DNA of 64,000 nt from Candidatus Didemnitutus sp. (GTDB lineage: Bacteria; Verrucomicrobiota; Verrucomicrobiia; Opitutales; Opitutaceae). This document shows, one piece after another, positions 9,668 through 19,900 of the stretch. The DNA lies in assembly GCA_017991595.1 (NCBI GenBank), contig JAGOQJ010000002.1, forward strand, positions 125,386 to 189,385, read 5' to 3'. Position 1 is the first letter of the stretch, and each line of letters opens with the position of its first letter. Both the position numbers and the translations under genes were made by a program. The notes below the pieces were generated by a model. That model had not been told where the DNA came from. It was given only the letters and a program-made list of their open reading frames with translations, and did not search any database.

Positions 9668-11011
9668 TTAGTTGAGGTTGTTCAGGCCGTAGCCGCGCTC
9701 GCCGTGGAGGTCGTGGTCCATGCCTGCGCGCTCGGACTTCTCGCAGAGGCGGAGACCGATGGTCTTCTGCACGATGAAGCCGATGATGAGGGTCATGACC
9801 GTGGCGAACACGACCGTGGCGCCGACCGCCTTGACCTGCACGAGCAGCTGGTCGACGAGGCCCCAGCCGGCCGAGGCCTCCTGCGCGGAGGTCCACCAGG
9901 CGTCGCGAATGAAGAAGGTCAGGCCGATGGCACCGATGATGCCGCCCGCGCCGTGCACGCCGAACGCGTCGAGCGTGTCGTCGTAGCCGAGCTTGCCCTT
10001 GAGCGAGATGACGAGATAGCAGCCGATCGCGGCGATGGCGCCGAGGGCGATGGCGCCCTTCACGCCGACGACACCCGCGGCGGGCGTGATGGCGACGAGG
10101 CCGGCGAGGATGCCGGAGGCGAGACCGAGCGAGGTCGGCTTGCCGTGCATGATTGCCTCGATGAGCACCCAGACCAGCGCACCGGTGGCGGCGGCGACCT
10201 GCGTGACGGTGAGCGCGCGGGCGGTATCCATATTGGACGCGACCGCGGAGCCGGCGTTGAAGCCGAACCAGCCGACCCAGAGCAAACCGGCGCCGAGGAG
10301 CACCAGCGTGAGGTTGTTCGGCGAGGTCGAGAGTTTCGGGTGGCCGAGGCGCGGGCCGACGAAGAGCGCGAGCACGAGGCCCGAGATGCCCGAGGAGATG
10401 TGCACCACGGTGCCGCCGGCGAAGTCGATCGCGCCCTTGGCTCCCATGTTGAAGAAGTAACCGTCACCCGCCCACACCCAGTGGCAGAGCGGCGCATAGA
10501 CGAGGAGCACCCAGAGCGTGATGAACGCGATCCAGCCCTTGAAGCTGATGCGCTCCGCCACCGCGCCGGCGATGAGCGCCGGAGTGATGATGGCGAACTT
10601 GCCCTGGAACATCGCGAACACGTATTCCGGCACGCCGGCGGACATGATCACGTCGTCGATTCCCTTCAGGAAAAGGAAGTCGGGGTTCCAACCCACGAAG
10701 CCGCCCAGCACGTTCGGCCCGAAGGCCAGCGCGTAGCCGCACACGGCCCAGAGCACGCCGACCACCGCCATGGCGATGAACGAGTGCATCATCGTGCCGA
10801 GCACATTTTTGGTGCGCACCAAACCGCCGTAGAACAGCGCGAGGCCGGGCACCATCAGGAGGACGAGCGTCGTGGAAACGAGCATCCAGGCAGTGATGCC
10901 GGAGTCGATCACAGGAGGTGGCGGGGGAGCCGCTTCCTGGGCTAACGCGAGGGAGGGAAGGAGGACCGCGGCCAGTGCCGCGAGTCCGCGAACGCGGGTA
11001 GTATTTGTCAT
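9668..11011 (-). CDS. amtB: Ammonium transporter
   Basis: 447 residues. Signal peptide with likely cleavage after ALA (about residue 24), then eleven hydrophobic helices of the Amt/MEP/Rh family. The pore twin histidines are recognisable in GGTVVHISSG and FGVHGAGGIIG; WNPDFLFLKG and GKFAIITPALIAGAVAER are typical. It imports ammonium in the inner membrane and should be gated by the downstream P-II protein. The ATG at 11011 begins the signal peptide; no Shine-Dalgarno is visible. Confidence 0.96.
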   Translation of the reverse strand: MTNTTRVRGLAALAAVLLPSLALAQEAAPPPPPVIDSGITAWMLVSTTLVLLMVPGLALFYGGLVRTKNVLGTMMHSFIAMAVVGVLWAVCGYALAFGPNVLGGFVGWNPDFLFLKGIDDVIMSAGVPEYVFAMFQGKFAIITPALIAGAVAERISFKGWIAFITLWVLLVYAPLCHWVWAGDGYFFNMGAKGAIDFAGGTVVHISSGISGLVLALFVGPRLGHPKLSTSPNNLTLVLLGAGLLWVGWFGFNAGSAVASNMDTARALTVTQVAAATGALVWVLIEAIMHGKPTSLGLASGILAGLVAITPAAGVVGVKGAIALGAIAAIGCYLVISLKGKLGYDDTLDAFGVHGAGGIIGAIGLTFFIRDAWWTSAQEASAGWGLVDQLLVQVKAVGATVVFATVMTLIIGFIVQKTIGLRLCEKSERAGMDHDLHGERGYGLNNLN

Positions 11012-11123
11012 GTGTGCGGGTTCAGAGGAACTCGCCCGCATACGCATGACTCGTGCCAACTGCGCGGCCGCGCGTGTGTCATGCCCGCGCAGCGCGGGTG
11101 CGCCTCACTCGCAGGCGCAAAAA

Positions 11124-11684
11124 TCAATTCCGCGCCGGATCGTCCGGCTCGTCGGCGAGCAGCTTCAACTCGGGATCGAGCGAGCCGAGAATCATGCGCC
11201 ACAGCGCCGGCCCCTCCTGCGCGCCGAGGTTGTAGTCCGCGGGTCCGGCCACGAACCACGTGTGCTGGCGCATCTCGTTTTCCAACTGCCCGCCCCCCCA
11301 GCCCGCATAACCGAGAAACGCCCGCACCGTCACGCCCGGCTCCGCGACCATGGCCTCTGCCCGATCCACCTCGAGGCCGAAGTGCAGCTCGAAATCCCCC
11401 GCCGACGCCTGCCAGCGCCACGCCGCGAGGATCAACTTCTCCGGCTCCACCGGCCCGCCGCGATACACGGGCACCGCTGCGAGCGGCCCCAGCGCGAAGT
11501 CCGGACTCACGTCCGCGAGCCGGCGCGCGAGCGGCCGGTTGATCACGACGCCGAGCGCACCTTCGGCATCATGCGCCGAGAGCAACACGACGCTGCGGTG
11601 GAAATTCTCGTCGCGCAGCACGGGATGCGCGAGCAGCAACTGCCCCGCGAGGCTCTCGGACGGACTGCGACGGCGTTTCGTCAT
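11124..11684 (-). CDS. YqgE/AlgH family protein
   Basis: 186 residues of the UPF0301 family. Recognised by the opening LAGQLLLAHPVLRDENFHRSVVLL, then GALGVVINRPL, VYRGGPVEPEKLILA and the FLGYAGWGGGQLENEM block. A cytosolic protein of unknown biochemical role. It stands alone, 57 bp from the dCMP deaminase gene on the same strand. Confidence 0.93.
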   Translation of the reverse strand: MTKRRRSPSESLAGQLLLAHPVLRDENFHRSVVLLSAHDAEGALGVVINRPLARRLADVSPDFALGPLAAVPVYRGGPVEPEKLILAAWRWQASAGDFELHFGLEVDRAEAMVAEPGVTVRAFLGYAGWGGGQLENEMRQHTWFVAGPADYNLGAQEGPALWRMILGSLDPELKLLADEPDDPARN

Positions 11685-11741
11685 GACGAGTGGGACCGGG
11701 CGGCGCGACGGTGCGAACGCAACATTCGCGCCGGCGCGCGC

Positions 11742-12260
11742 TCAGAGCTTCGTGATCCGCACCTGCGCATCCGTGAGGATCGGCAGCACCAGCGGGTCGT
11801 TGTGGTAATCCTCGTGATACTTGATCTCCGCGATGCCGGCGGCCGCGAGGATCTTGGCGCAATTGATGCAGGGGAAATGCGTCACGTAGGCGGTGCAACC
11901 CTCGACGCTGGAGCCGCGGCGCGCCGCATCAGCGACGGCATTCTGCTCCGCGTGCACGGTGGCGAGTTCGTGGTTGTCGCGCACGCGCGAGACGTGCGGC
12001 GTGCCCGGCAGCCAACCGTTGTAGCCCGCCGCGACGAGCCGGTTGCGCCGGTCGCCTCCGGTGACGATCACGCAGCCGACGTTGAGCCGTTCACAATTCG
12101 AGCGCGAGGCGATGAGCGTCGCCGTCGCCATGAAATACTCGTCCCAGCTCGGTCGGTGCGAAAATTGCTCCGTCGCCGCGGCGATCAAGTCGATGGGATT
12201 GCGCGCGTCCGCTCTGGCCGAGGCCGGATCGGACGCCGGGGAATTGAGACCTGCCTCCAT
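11742..12260 (-). CDS. Deoxycytidylate (dCMP) deaminase
   Basis: 172 residues. Zinc-dependent deaminase converting dCMP to dUMP for thymidylate synthesis. Zinc site: HAEQNAV (His103, catalytic Glu105) and PCINC (Cys131, Cys134). The helix RPSWDEYFMATATLIASRSNC and CVIVTGGDRRNRLVAAGYNGWLPG are typical of the ComEB/dCMP deaminase group. The ATG at 12260 is chosen; the frame runs further upstream without resemblance. Divergent from the Nif3-like gene, 112 bp between starts. Confidence 0.92.
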   Translation of the reverse strand: MEAGLNSPASDPASARADARNPIDLIAAATEQFSHRPSWDEYFMATATLIASRSNCERLNVGCVIVTGGDRRNRLVAAGYNGWLPGTPHVSRVRDNHELATVHAEQNAVADAARRGSSVEGCTAYVTHFPCINCAKILAAAGIAEIKYHEDYHNDPLVLPILTDAQVRITKL

Positions 12261-12372
12261 GCCCGGCACGCTGCGTGAGCGCCCGGAGCGTGGCAAGCGG
12301 GGAACACCGCCGCCGCGCCCCTCGGTCCGCACGGCGCTTGCGCGCTCCGTCCGCGCGCGCCAACCTCTTTGC

Positions 12373-13125
12373 ATGGCCTCCCTTTCCCAACTCGTCGATT
12401 ACTGCGACCGCCGCACACGCCGCTCCGCGTTCAAGGATTACCCGGGCGCGCAGAACGGCCTGCAGGTCGGCAACGATGGACGCGTCACCCGGATCGGCGC
12501 CGCCGTCGACGCGGGCCTCGTGCCCTTCGAGAAGGCGGTCGAGCGCGGCATCGATTTTCTCATCGTCCACCACGGTCTCTTCTGGGGCGGCGTGCAGCCG
12601 CTCACCGGCGTCATCTACGATCGCTACGCCACGCTCATTCGCGGCAACTGTGCCGTGTATTCCTCGCACCTGCCGCTCGACGCCCACGCGGAGCTGGGCA
12701 ACAACGTCCTGCTCGCCCGCCAGCTCGGCCTGAAGCCGAAGACCCGTTTCCTCCCGCACGACGACGAATTTGTCGGCTGGATCGCGCCCTCGAAATACCG
12801 GCGCCAGCAGCTGCACAACCGCCTCGAGGAGCTCTACCCGCGCGTCACGGCCCTCACGTTCGGCTCGGCCCAGCCCAAGCAGGTCGCCTTCTGCAGCGGC
12901 TCGGGCAACAGCGCCATCGCTGCGCTCGTCGCCACCGGAGTCGACACGCTCGTGACCGGCGAGCTGCGCGAGGAGTGGTTCAACTTCGCCCAGGAACACC
13001 GCCTGAATGTCTTCTGCTGCGGCCACTACGCCACCGAGACGCTCGCCGTGAAGGCGCTCGCCGCGGAGCTCGCGCGAAGATTCCGCCTGCCTTGGGAGTT
13101 CATCGACACCGAGAACCCGCTCTGA
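12373..13125 (+). CDS. Nif3-like dinuclear metal center protein
   Basis: 250 residues of the NIF3/YbgI family, annotated elsewhere as GTP cyclohydrolase 1 type 2-like. Metal ligands can be seen in FLIVHHGLFW and SSHLPLDAH and near the end in GHYATE. The family's true substrate is uncertain. The ATG at 12373 starts MASLSQLVDYCDRRT, the usual beginning. The aroQ gene follows after 15 bp. Confidence 0.93.
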   Translation: MASLSQLVDYCDRRTRRSAFKDYPGAQNGLQVGNDGRVTRIGAAVDAGLVPFEKAVERGIDFLIVHHGLFWGGVQPLTGVIYDRYATLIRGNCAVYSSHLPLDAHAELGNNVLLARQLGLKPKTRFLPHDDEFVGWIAPSKYRRQQLHNRLEELYPRVTALTFGSAQPKQVAFCSGSGNSAIAALVATGVDTLVTGELREEWFNFAQEHRLNVFCCGHYATETLAVKALAAELARRFRLPWEFIDTENPL

Positions 13126-13140
13126 CTTTTTTCTTTCCCT

Positions 13141-13575
13141 GTGAAAACCTTCGCCGTCCTGCACGGTCCCAACCTCAACCGCCTCGGCAAACGCGAGCCG
13201 CACATCTACGGCACCGCGACGCTCAAGGATCTCGAGCAACTCATCCGCGCCGAGGCGAAACGCCTCGGCGTGCGCGTCGTGTTCTTCCAATCGAATCACG
13301 AAGGCGCGCTGATCGACCGCATCCACGCGCTCGCCGATCGCGGCGTGGCCGGCTTCATCGTCAACTTCGGCGCCTACACGCACACCAGCATCGCCCTGCA
13401 CGATGCGCTGAAAAGCGTGGCGCCGCTGCCAGCGATCGAGGTGCACCTCTCCGACATCAAGAAGCGGGAGAAATTCCGCCGCCACTCCTACACCGCCGCC
13501 GCCTGCATCGGCATGATCAGCGGTCGCGGTTTCCCTGGCTACATCGAGGCGCTGCAACGCTTGGCACAACTCTGA
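13141..13575 (+). CDS. aroQ: Type II 3-dehydroquinate dehydratase
   Basis: 144 residues. Third step of the shikimate pathway, trans-dehydration of 3-dehydroquinate. Family marks: VLHGPNLNRLGKREPHIYG with the catalytic Tyr, FFQSNHEGALIDRIH, FIVNFGAYTHTSIAL and EVHLSDIKKREKFRRHS. The start is GTG, 15 bp after the Nif3-like gene, suggesting cotranscription. Confidence 0.97.
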   Translation: MKTFAVLHGPNLNRLGKREPHIYGTATLKDLEQLIRAEAKRLGVRVVFFQSNHEGALIDRIHALADRGVAGFIVNFGAYTHTSIALHDALKSVAPLPAIEVHLSDIKKREKFRRHSYTAAACIGMISGRGFPGYIEALQRLAQL

Positions 13576-13606
13576 GCGCCAGCCTGCGCGTTCGTTTCCT
13601 GCCGCC

Positions 13607-14119
13607 ATGGGACAACATCTCCCCGACTTCGCCGAGCCGCGCTGGTTCGTCTGCCACACCAAGCCGCGCTGCGAGAAGAAATTCGCCGCGCTGCTGGGAC
13701 GCGAAGGCTTCGACCACTACGTGCCGTTGATTGAGAGCGTCCGCCGCTACGGCGCCGAGCGGAAGGTTTTCACCAAGCCGCTCTTCGCCGGTTACGTCTT
13801 CGCCCAGATCACGCCGGAGAAGAAGACCCGCATCTATCAGCAGGACCTGCTCGTCCGTGCGCTGCTCGTGGAGAACGAGCCGCTCTTCCTCCGTCAACTC
13901 GCCGACGTGAAGGCCGTGTGCGCCTCCGGCTTCGAGGCGGCGCTGCATCCGTTGATGCGCAAGGGCACACGTGTGCGCGTCTCCGGCGGCCCGCTGCACG
14001 GCCTCGAAGGCTACGTCGACGACCCGGCGAACCCGCAGGGCATCGTGGTGTCCGTGGATGTGTTGCAACAAGGCCTCCTCGTTCGGCTGCCGCTCGAGAG
14101 CCTCCAACCCCTGCCCTGA
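13607..14119 (+). CDS. NusG-family transcription elongation factor
   Basis: 170 residues: an NGN domain (WFVCHTKPRCEKKFAALL, FTKPLFAGYVFAQI) followed by a KOW domain from about residue 115 (LMRKGTRVRVSGGPLHGLEG). Such proteins bind the RNA polymerase clamp. The gene stands apart from the secE/rplKAJL genes that flank true nusG, so it is more likely a specialised paralogue of the RfaH/UpxY kind; its target operon is unknown. It begins 31 bp after aroQ. Confidence 0.88.
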   Translation: MGQHLPDFAEPRWFVCHTKPRCEKKFAALLGREGFDHYVPLIESVRRYGAERKVFTKPLFAGYVFAQITPEKKTRIYQQDLLVRALLVENEPLFLRQLADVKAVCASGFEAALHPLMRKGTRVRVSGGPLHGLEGYVDDPANPQGIVVSVDVLQQGLLVRLPLESLQPLP

Positions 14120-14130
14120 TCCCCTTCCCC

Positions 14131-15051
14131 ATGCCCCGCCTGCTCCAAGCCCTCATCGCTCTCGGCTGGGTCGTCGTCGGCGCGGGTGCTCTCGCGCAAG
14201 AGGCGCCACCCGCGTCCGCACCGGCAGCCGAAACGCCGACCGCCGACACCAAGCCGCCTCGCCTGCGCGGTCTGTTCGAGATCGACCTGCCGCGCTTCGA
14301 TCCGCCCGGCACCTTCAGCCTGCACCTGAACCCGCGTTTCCGCGATCTGCTGAACCGCGACTACCTCCGCATCCCGACCGGCGTGCGCTGGACGCTCGAC
14401 GAGCTGACCGAGCTCGAACTCGAAACCGAGGCCTACCTCACGCACGGTTTGAAGGACTCCGCCGGCAACGGTCTCGGCGAGCTCCGCTTCGGCGCCCGCC
14501 GCCTCATCCGCCGCTGGCCGCAACCGCGCTTCGATACCAGTTTCGGTGTGAATCTCGAATTCCCCGTCGGCAACCCGCCGCTCGACATGACGGACGGGCT
14601 GAACCACGTGAAACCCTACTTCGTCACGGAATACCGTCCGCCGGCGCACCCGCGCCTGACACATTTCGCCGGCCTCACGATCGATTTCGTCTCGGACTCG
14701 CCCGTCGATGGCCTGATCGGGCCGAACACGCCGGAAGACGATTCAGTCGCTCTCACCGGCGGCGTGGTTTACACCCGCGCGCCGCTGGTCTGGACGCTGC
14801 AGGCCACTTACACGACCACGCTGCTCAGCGGCCGCGACGAGCATTTCTTCACGCTGAATCCCAGCGTGCTCTGGTTTGTGCCTCGCCGCTACACGCTCAT
14901 TTCGCGCACGCAGTGGATGATCGGCTTCGGCCTGCGCAGCACTTGGGGACCGGATGGACACGATTTCTCCACCAGCACGCGCGTGCGCGCCGAAATTACC
15001 TTGCGGCAAGCCCTGCAACGCCTGCGCGACGCCACCGATCGCAAGCGCTGA
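14131..15051 (+). CDS. Predicted exported outer-membrane-type protein
   Basis: 306 residues. Signal peptide (MPRLLQALIALGWVVVGAGALAQ), then a Pro/Ala-rich linker, then alternating amphipathic strands (FDTSFGVNLEFPV, LVWTLQATYTTTLLS, LISRTQWMIGFGLRS) consistent with a beta barrel. No named family recognised. It begins 11 bp after the NusG-like gene, probably the same transcript, and converges with pgpA after 18 bp. Confidence 0.75.
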   Translation: MPRLLQALIALGWVVVGAGALAQEAPPASAPAAETPTADTKPPRLRGLFEIDLPRFDPPGTFSLHLNPRFRDLLNRDYLRIPTGVRWTLDELTELELETEAYLTHGLKDSAGNGLGELRFGARRLIRRWPQPRFDTSFGVNLEFPVGNPPLDMTDGLNHVKPYFVTEYRPPAHPRLTHFAGLTIDFVSDSPVDGLIGPNTPEDDSVALTGGVVYTRAPLVWTLQATYTTTLLSGRDEHFFTLNPSVLWFVPRRYTLISRTQWMIGFGLRSTWGPDGHDFSTSTRVRAEITLRQALQRLRDATDRKR

Positions 15052-15069
15052 GCCCGCGCCGCGTGGGCA

Positions 15070-15585
15070 TCAAAGCCACGCCCACAGCCAGGCGCCGACG
15101 TGCAACGTCGCACACGCCGCCAGCGCAGCCGCGAAATCGTCCGCCACCACGCCCCAGCCGCCCGGCCAATTCTGCAGCCGCGCGATGCCGAACGGTTTGA
15201 GAATATCGAAGAGCCGGAACAACGCGAAACCCATCAGCATGATCGCCCACTCCGGCGCGAGTCCGGCCCAAGCCCAGCGCGCGCCGAGGAACACGAGCGG
15301 CAGCACCACGAATTCATCCAGCACGATCTCGCCCGGATCCTCTTTGCCGAGCCGCCGGCCGGCCTCACCGCAGAAGACCACGGCAAACAGGCTCGCGAGC
15401 ACGCTCCAGACCAGCGTGACCTCCCAGCTCGTGGTGCGAAAGAAGAGCAGCGTGTAGAGCAACCCTGCCGCCGAGCCCCACGTGCCCGGCGCCGGCAAGC
15501 GTCGCCCGAGCGGCCCGAGCGTGGCCACGCCGACGACCCAACGGGTCGGCAAATGCGCCGCCCAACGCGGTTCCGGCAGTTTCAT
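15070..15585 (-). CDS. pgpA: Phosphatidylglycerophosphatase A
   Basis: 171 residues, inner membrane, with several hydrophobic helices. It dephosphorylates phosphatidylglycerophosphate to phosphatidylglycerol. PgpA marks: PGTWGSAAG, DPGEIVLDEFVVLPLVF, FRLFDILKPFGI and GGWGVVADDFAAAL. It starts 1 bp after the stop of pgsA, whose product is its substrate, so the two form an operon. Confidence 0.95.
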   Translation of the reverse strand: MKLPEPRWAAHLPTRWVVGVATLGPLGRRLPAPGTWGSAAGLLYTLLFFRTTSWEVTLVWSVLASLFAVVFCGEAGRRLGKEDPGEIVLDEFVVLPLVFLGARWAWAGLAPEWAIMLMGFALFRLFDILKPFGIARLQNWPGGWGVVADDFAAALAACATLHVGAWLWAWL

Positions 15586-15586
15586 C

Positions 15587-16189
15587 TCAACTGAGCACCA
15601 CGTGGCCGTGACGCCGGAAATAGGACCAGCCCGACGTGATCGTCAGCACGGCTGACAAGACATAAAGGCCGAGCCCGATCCCGTGCACCGTCGTGATGAT
15701 GAAACTCTGGTCCGGCGGCACCCAGTCGCTGTGCAACATCCGCGCGCCAAGGATCCAGCCAATGGCGTTGAGTTGCACGAAAGTCTTCACCTTCCCGCTC
15801 GTGTCCGCCTCGATCGTGATGCCGCGCACCGCCGCCGCCATGCGCATGCCGGAGATCGCAAATTCGCGCGAGAGGATGCACATCCACAGCAACATGGCCA
15901 CGAGCGCAAAGTTATGCCCGAGGAACGAGAAGTAGCCGCCGTTGATCAGCGCCACCATCAGGCCCAGCACCATCACCTTGTCGATCACCGCGTCCATGAA
16001 ACGCCCGAAGTGAGATACCTGATTCGAGTGCCGGGCCAGCATGCCGTCGAACCAGTCCGTCAACGCCGCGGCGATGTAGAGCCAGAACGCGAACGTCGCC
16101 GCCCAGGCGAACTCGGCATACATCAGGCCGACGACGACGAACATCAACGGCACACGGGAAATCGTCAGGAGATTGGGGAGCGTAAACAC
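15587..16189 (-). CDS. pgsA: CDP-diacylglycerol-glycerol-3-phosphate 3-phosphatidyltransferase
   Basis: 200 residues, multi-span membrane enzyme making phosphatidylglycerophosphate. The CDP-alcohol phosphatidyltransferase motif D-x2-DG-x2-AR-x8-G-x3-D-x3-D is complete (DWFDGMLAR...GRFMDAVIDK). The GTG at 16189 gives the family-typical beginning MFTLPNLLTISR; a TTG at 16225 would add 12 residues. It is the first gene of the pgsA-pgpA pair. Confidence 0.93.
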   Translation of the reverse strand: MFTLPNLLTISRVPLMFVVVGLMYAEFAWAATFAFWLYIAAALTDWFDGMLARHSNQVSHFGRFMDAVIDKVMVLGLMVALINGGYFSFLGHNFALVAMLLWMCILSREFAISGMRMAAAVRGITIEADTSGKVKTFVQLNAIGWILGARMLHSDWVPPDQSFIITTVHGIGLGLYVLSAVLTITSGWSYFRRHGHVVLS

Positions 16190-16314
16190 CGCCCGCAGTG
16201 GAGCCGCCCGCGCGCGGCTTGGCAACTATGGAGATGCCCGCGCGCGTCTGTGTGTCGCCAGAGCTTTGTCCTCGCCAACCCTCCGGCGCTGGATTTGGCT
16301 CCGGCGCTCGCCGC

Positions 16315-16851
16315 ATGAGACTCTGCATCTATCCCGGCACCTTCGATCCCTTCACCAACGGGCACCTTGACGTGCTGTTGCGCGCGGCGAAATTGTTCGA
16401 CCGGGTCACCGTCGCGGTGGCCCTCAGCTCGACCAAGTCCCCGCTCTTCACCGCCGAGCAGCGCGTCGCGCTCATCCGCGCCACCATTGGCAACATGCCC
16501 AGCATCGACGTCGTCAGCTTCGACGGCCTGCTGGTCGAGTTCGCCCACCAGCAACGAGCCAGCGCCATCATCCGCGGCCTGCGCGCGCTCTCGGACTTCG
16601 AGTTCGAGTTCAACATGGCGCTGATGAACCGCCACCTCGAGCCGCAGGTCGAAACCATCTTCGTGATGCCGAACGAGTCCTACAGCTACACCAGCTCGAC
16701 GCTCGTGAAGCAGATCGCCCGCCTCGGCGGCGACGTCACGAAGTTCGTCCCCGCGCCCGTCGCGGAGGCCTTGCACGACGTTTTTGTCAAACCCACCAAG
16801 CGCGTCCGCACCGCCAGCGCCAAAAGCGAATGGCACCGGCACGAGACCTGA
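16315..16851 (+). CDS. coaD: Phosphopantetheine adenylyltransferase
   Basis: 178 residues. Penultimate step of coenzyme A synthesis. Nucleotidyltransferase motif YPGTFDPFTNGHLDV (TxGH type), then IIRGLRALSDFEFEFNMALMN and the phosphate-binding SYTSSTLVKQIA. The C-terminal extension after residue 160 is basic. It is divergent from pgsA. Confidence 0.97.
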   Translation: MRLCIYPGTFDPFTNGHLDVLLRAAKLFDRVTVAVALSSTKSPLFTAEQRVALIRATIGNMPSIDVVSFDGLLVEFAHQQRASAIIRGLRALSDFEFEFNMALMNRHLEPQVETIFVMPNESYSYTSSTLVKQIARLGGDVTKFVPAPVAEALHDVFVKPTKRVRTASAKSEWHRHET

Positions 16852-16970
16852 GTCCGCGCGGACGGGTTTCACGGCGTCCGCCCGCCGCTTGACCGCTCTC
16901 TCCCGCACGTTGGTCGCGCCCTTCTCGCGCGTCCGCGGCGTTTCCGTTCACTCCGCCTGATTTTCCCCGC

Positions 16971-19900
16971 ATGTTCCACCGCATCCTCGCCCTCCTCGGC
17001 GCGACGCTGGCTCTCGCCACCGTCTCCGCCCAAACTGAAGCCGGCTATTATCGCTTCCCGTCGATTCACCAAGATACGATCGTGTTCACCGCCGAGGGCG
17101 ACCTGTGGCGCGTCGCCGCCACCGGAGGCACGGCGCAACGCCTCACGACCCATCCCGGCTTCGAGCTCCTGCCCGCCATCTCGCCGGACGGTCGCTGGAT
17201 CGCTTTCAGCGCCCAATACGAAGGCCCGCAGGAAATCTATCTCATGCCGCTCGCCGGTGGCCTGCCCAAGCGCCTGACCTACGAAGGCGAGGCCGCGCTC
17301 GTCCGCGGCTGGACGCCCGACGGCCGCATCCTCTACGCGACGCGCCACTACTCGACGCTCCCTGACAACCAACTCGTCGCGCTCGACCCGCAGACCGGCC
17401 AGCGCACCTTCGTGCCGCTGGCGCAAGCCGATGAAGGCGCCTACGACCCCACCGGCCGCACGCTCGTCTTCACTCGCTACGCGTTCCAAGGTTCGCACGC
17501 CAAGCGCTACATCGGCGGCACGGCGCAAAATCTCTGGCGCCTCGACCCCGGCGCGGAGCAGGCGTTGCCCTATCATCCCGATTTCAAGGGCGTCAGCCGC
17601 TGGCCGATGTGGGCGGGCGATCGCATCTTCTTTGCCAGCGAACGCGACGGAACGAGCAACCTCTGGTCCATGCGCCCCGACGGCACCGACCTGCGCCAGC
17701 ACACGCACCACGCCGATTTCGGCATCAAGAGCCCGCAGCACCACGCCGGCCTCATCGTCTATCAGAACGGCGCCGATCTCTGGCTCTACGACATCCGCAC
17801 CAACCAGACGCGCCGGCTCGACATCGCCCTCGCCTCGGATTTCGACCAGTTGCGCGAGACTTGGATCACCAAGCCCGGCGAATACACCACCGGCTTTTCA
17901 CTCTCGCCCGACGGCGACCGTCTCGCCCTCGTCGTGCGCGGCCAAGTCTTCGTCGCCCCGGCCCAGCAGGGCCGCTTGGTCGAAGTGACGCGCCGGCCCG
18001 GCGTGCGCTACCGCAGCGCCTCCTTCACGCCGGACGGTCAATCGCTCCTCGTCCTCTCCGACGAATCGGGCGAGGTCGAGTTCTGGAAATTCCCTGCCAA
18101 CGGCGTCGGCGCCGGCTCGCAACTGACCGAAGGCGGCGAGACCCTGCGCATGGCCGGTCAGCTTTCGCCCGACGGCAAATGGATCGCCTACACCGAGCGC
18201 GACGACGACCTCCTGCTCTACAACCTCGAGACGAAACAGACCAAGCTCATCGCGCACTCGAAGTCCCGCGACTTCATCACGCCCGAGCTCGACTGGTCGC
18301 CCGACAGCCAGTGGCTCGCCTACGCCTTCACCGGCGAGAGCGGCAACACGCAGATCATGCTCTACAGTCTCGCCACCGGTAGCATCACGCCCGTGACGAG
18401 CGACCGCGTCATCAGCGGCAGCCCCGCGTTCAGCCCCGACGGCAAGTGGCTCTATTTCCTCTCCGACCGTTCCTTCCGCTCGCTCGTCGGCTCGCCGTGG
18501 GGCCCGCGCCAATCCGAACCGTTTCTCGACAAGCCCACCAAGATCTACCTCCTCGCGCTCGCCGAGGCCACCCGCTCGCCTTTCCAACCGAACGACGAAC
18601 TGGCCAAGGAAGAAAAATCCGCATCCAAGGAAACCAAGAAGCCGGAGCCCGCGGAAAAATCCGAGCCCGCCACCGACGAGAAGAAACCCGAACCTACCAG
18701 CCTCGCCGGCAAGCTCGCCGAAGAAAAACCGGCCGACGCCACGCCGCCCTCTGAGGCGAAGCCCGAAGCCAAACGCGCCGACGCCAAGCCGAAGGACAAG
18801 AAGCCCGTCGAGGTGAAGGTTGTGCTCGACGGCATCATGGATCGCCTCTGGGAAGTTCCCGTCGCCTCCGGCAATTACAGCGCCCTCAACGTCGGCGAGC
18901 GCGCCCTCTTCGTCCTCGACCGCGATGCCGGCGCTACTGGGCCGGGCGCCAGCCGCCTGCTCGCCGTCGAGATCAAGAACCGCGACATCGAAGCCACCAC
19001 CGTGTTGTCCGGTCTCTCCGGTTACCGTCTCTCCGCCGATGGCAAGAAGCTGCTCGTCCGCCAGGGCGAAAACTTCGCCATCATCGATGCCGCCGCCAAG
19101 GCCGCCGGCGACACCTCCAAGCAGCGCGTCAACCTCTCCGCCCTGCGCTTCCCCTACTCGCCCCGCGAGAGCTGGCGCCAGATGTTCACCGACGCGTGGC
19201 GCCTCCACCGCGACTACTTCTACGACCGCGCCATGCACGGCGTCGACTGGAAGGCCAACCTCGCCAAGCACCTCCCGCTCGTCGAGCGCGTCACCGACCG
19301 CGCCGAGCTGAACGATGCGCTGAATTACCTCATCAGCGAACTCTCCGCGCTCCACACCGACGCCAACGGTGGCGACTACCGCGACGTCGAGCCGCAGATC
19401 CCCGTCGCCACGCTCGGCGTCCGCTGGTCCCGCGACGAGGCCGCCGGCGGCTACCGCCTCGATCGCATCTACCAAAGCGATCCGGAATTTCTCGAGCGCC
19501 GCGGCCCGCTCCTGCGTCCCGGCCTCGGCATCCGCGACGGCGACGTCATCACCGAGATCAACGGCACACCCACACTCTCCGTGCCAGACGCCGCCGCGCT
19601 GCTCCGCAATCAAGCCAACCGGCAGGTGCTGCTGAAGTTCGCCCCCGCCAACGGCGGCGAACCTTTCCAGCGCATCGTCACGCCGCTGTCCGCCAACGAG
19701 GCCGCCGGCCTGCGCTACACGGATTGGGAATACACCCGCCGCCTGCGCGTCGACGAGCAATCCTCCGGCCAGATCGGCTACGTGCACATCCGCGCGATGG
19801 GCACGGATAACTTCTACGAATTCGTGCGCGGTTACTACGCTGCCGCCAACAAAGGCGGACTCATTCTCGATCTCCGCCACAACCGCGGCGGCAACATCGA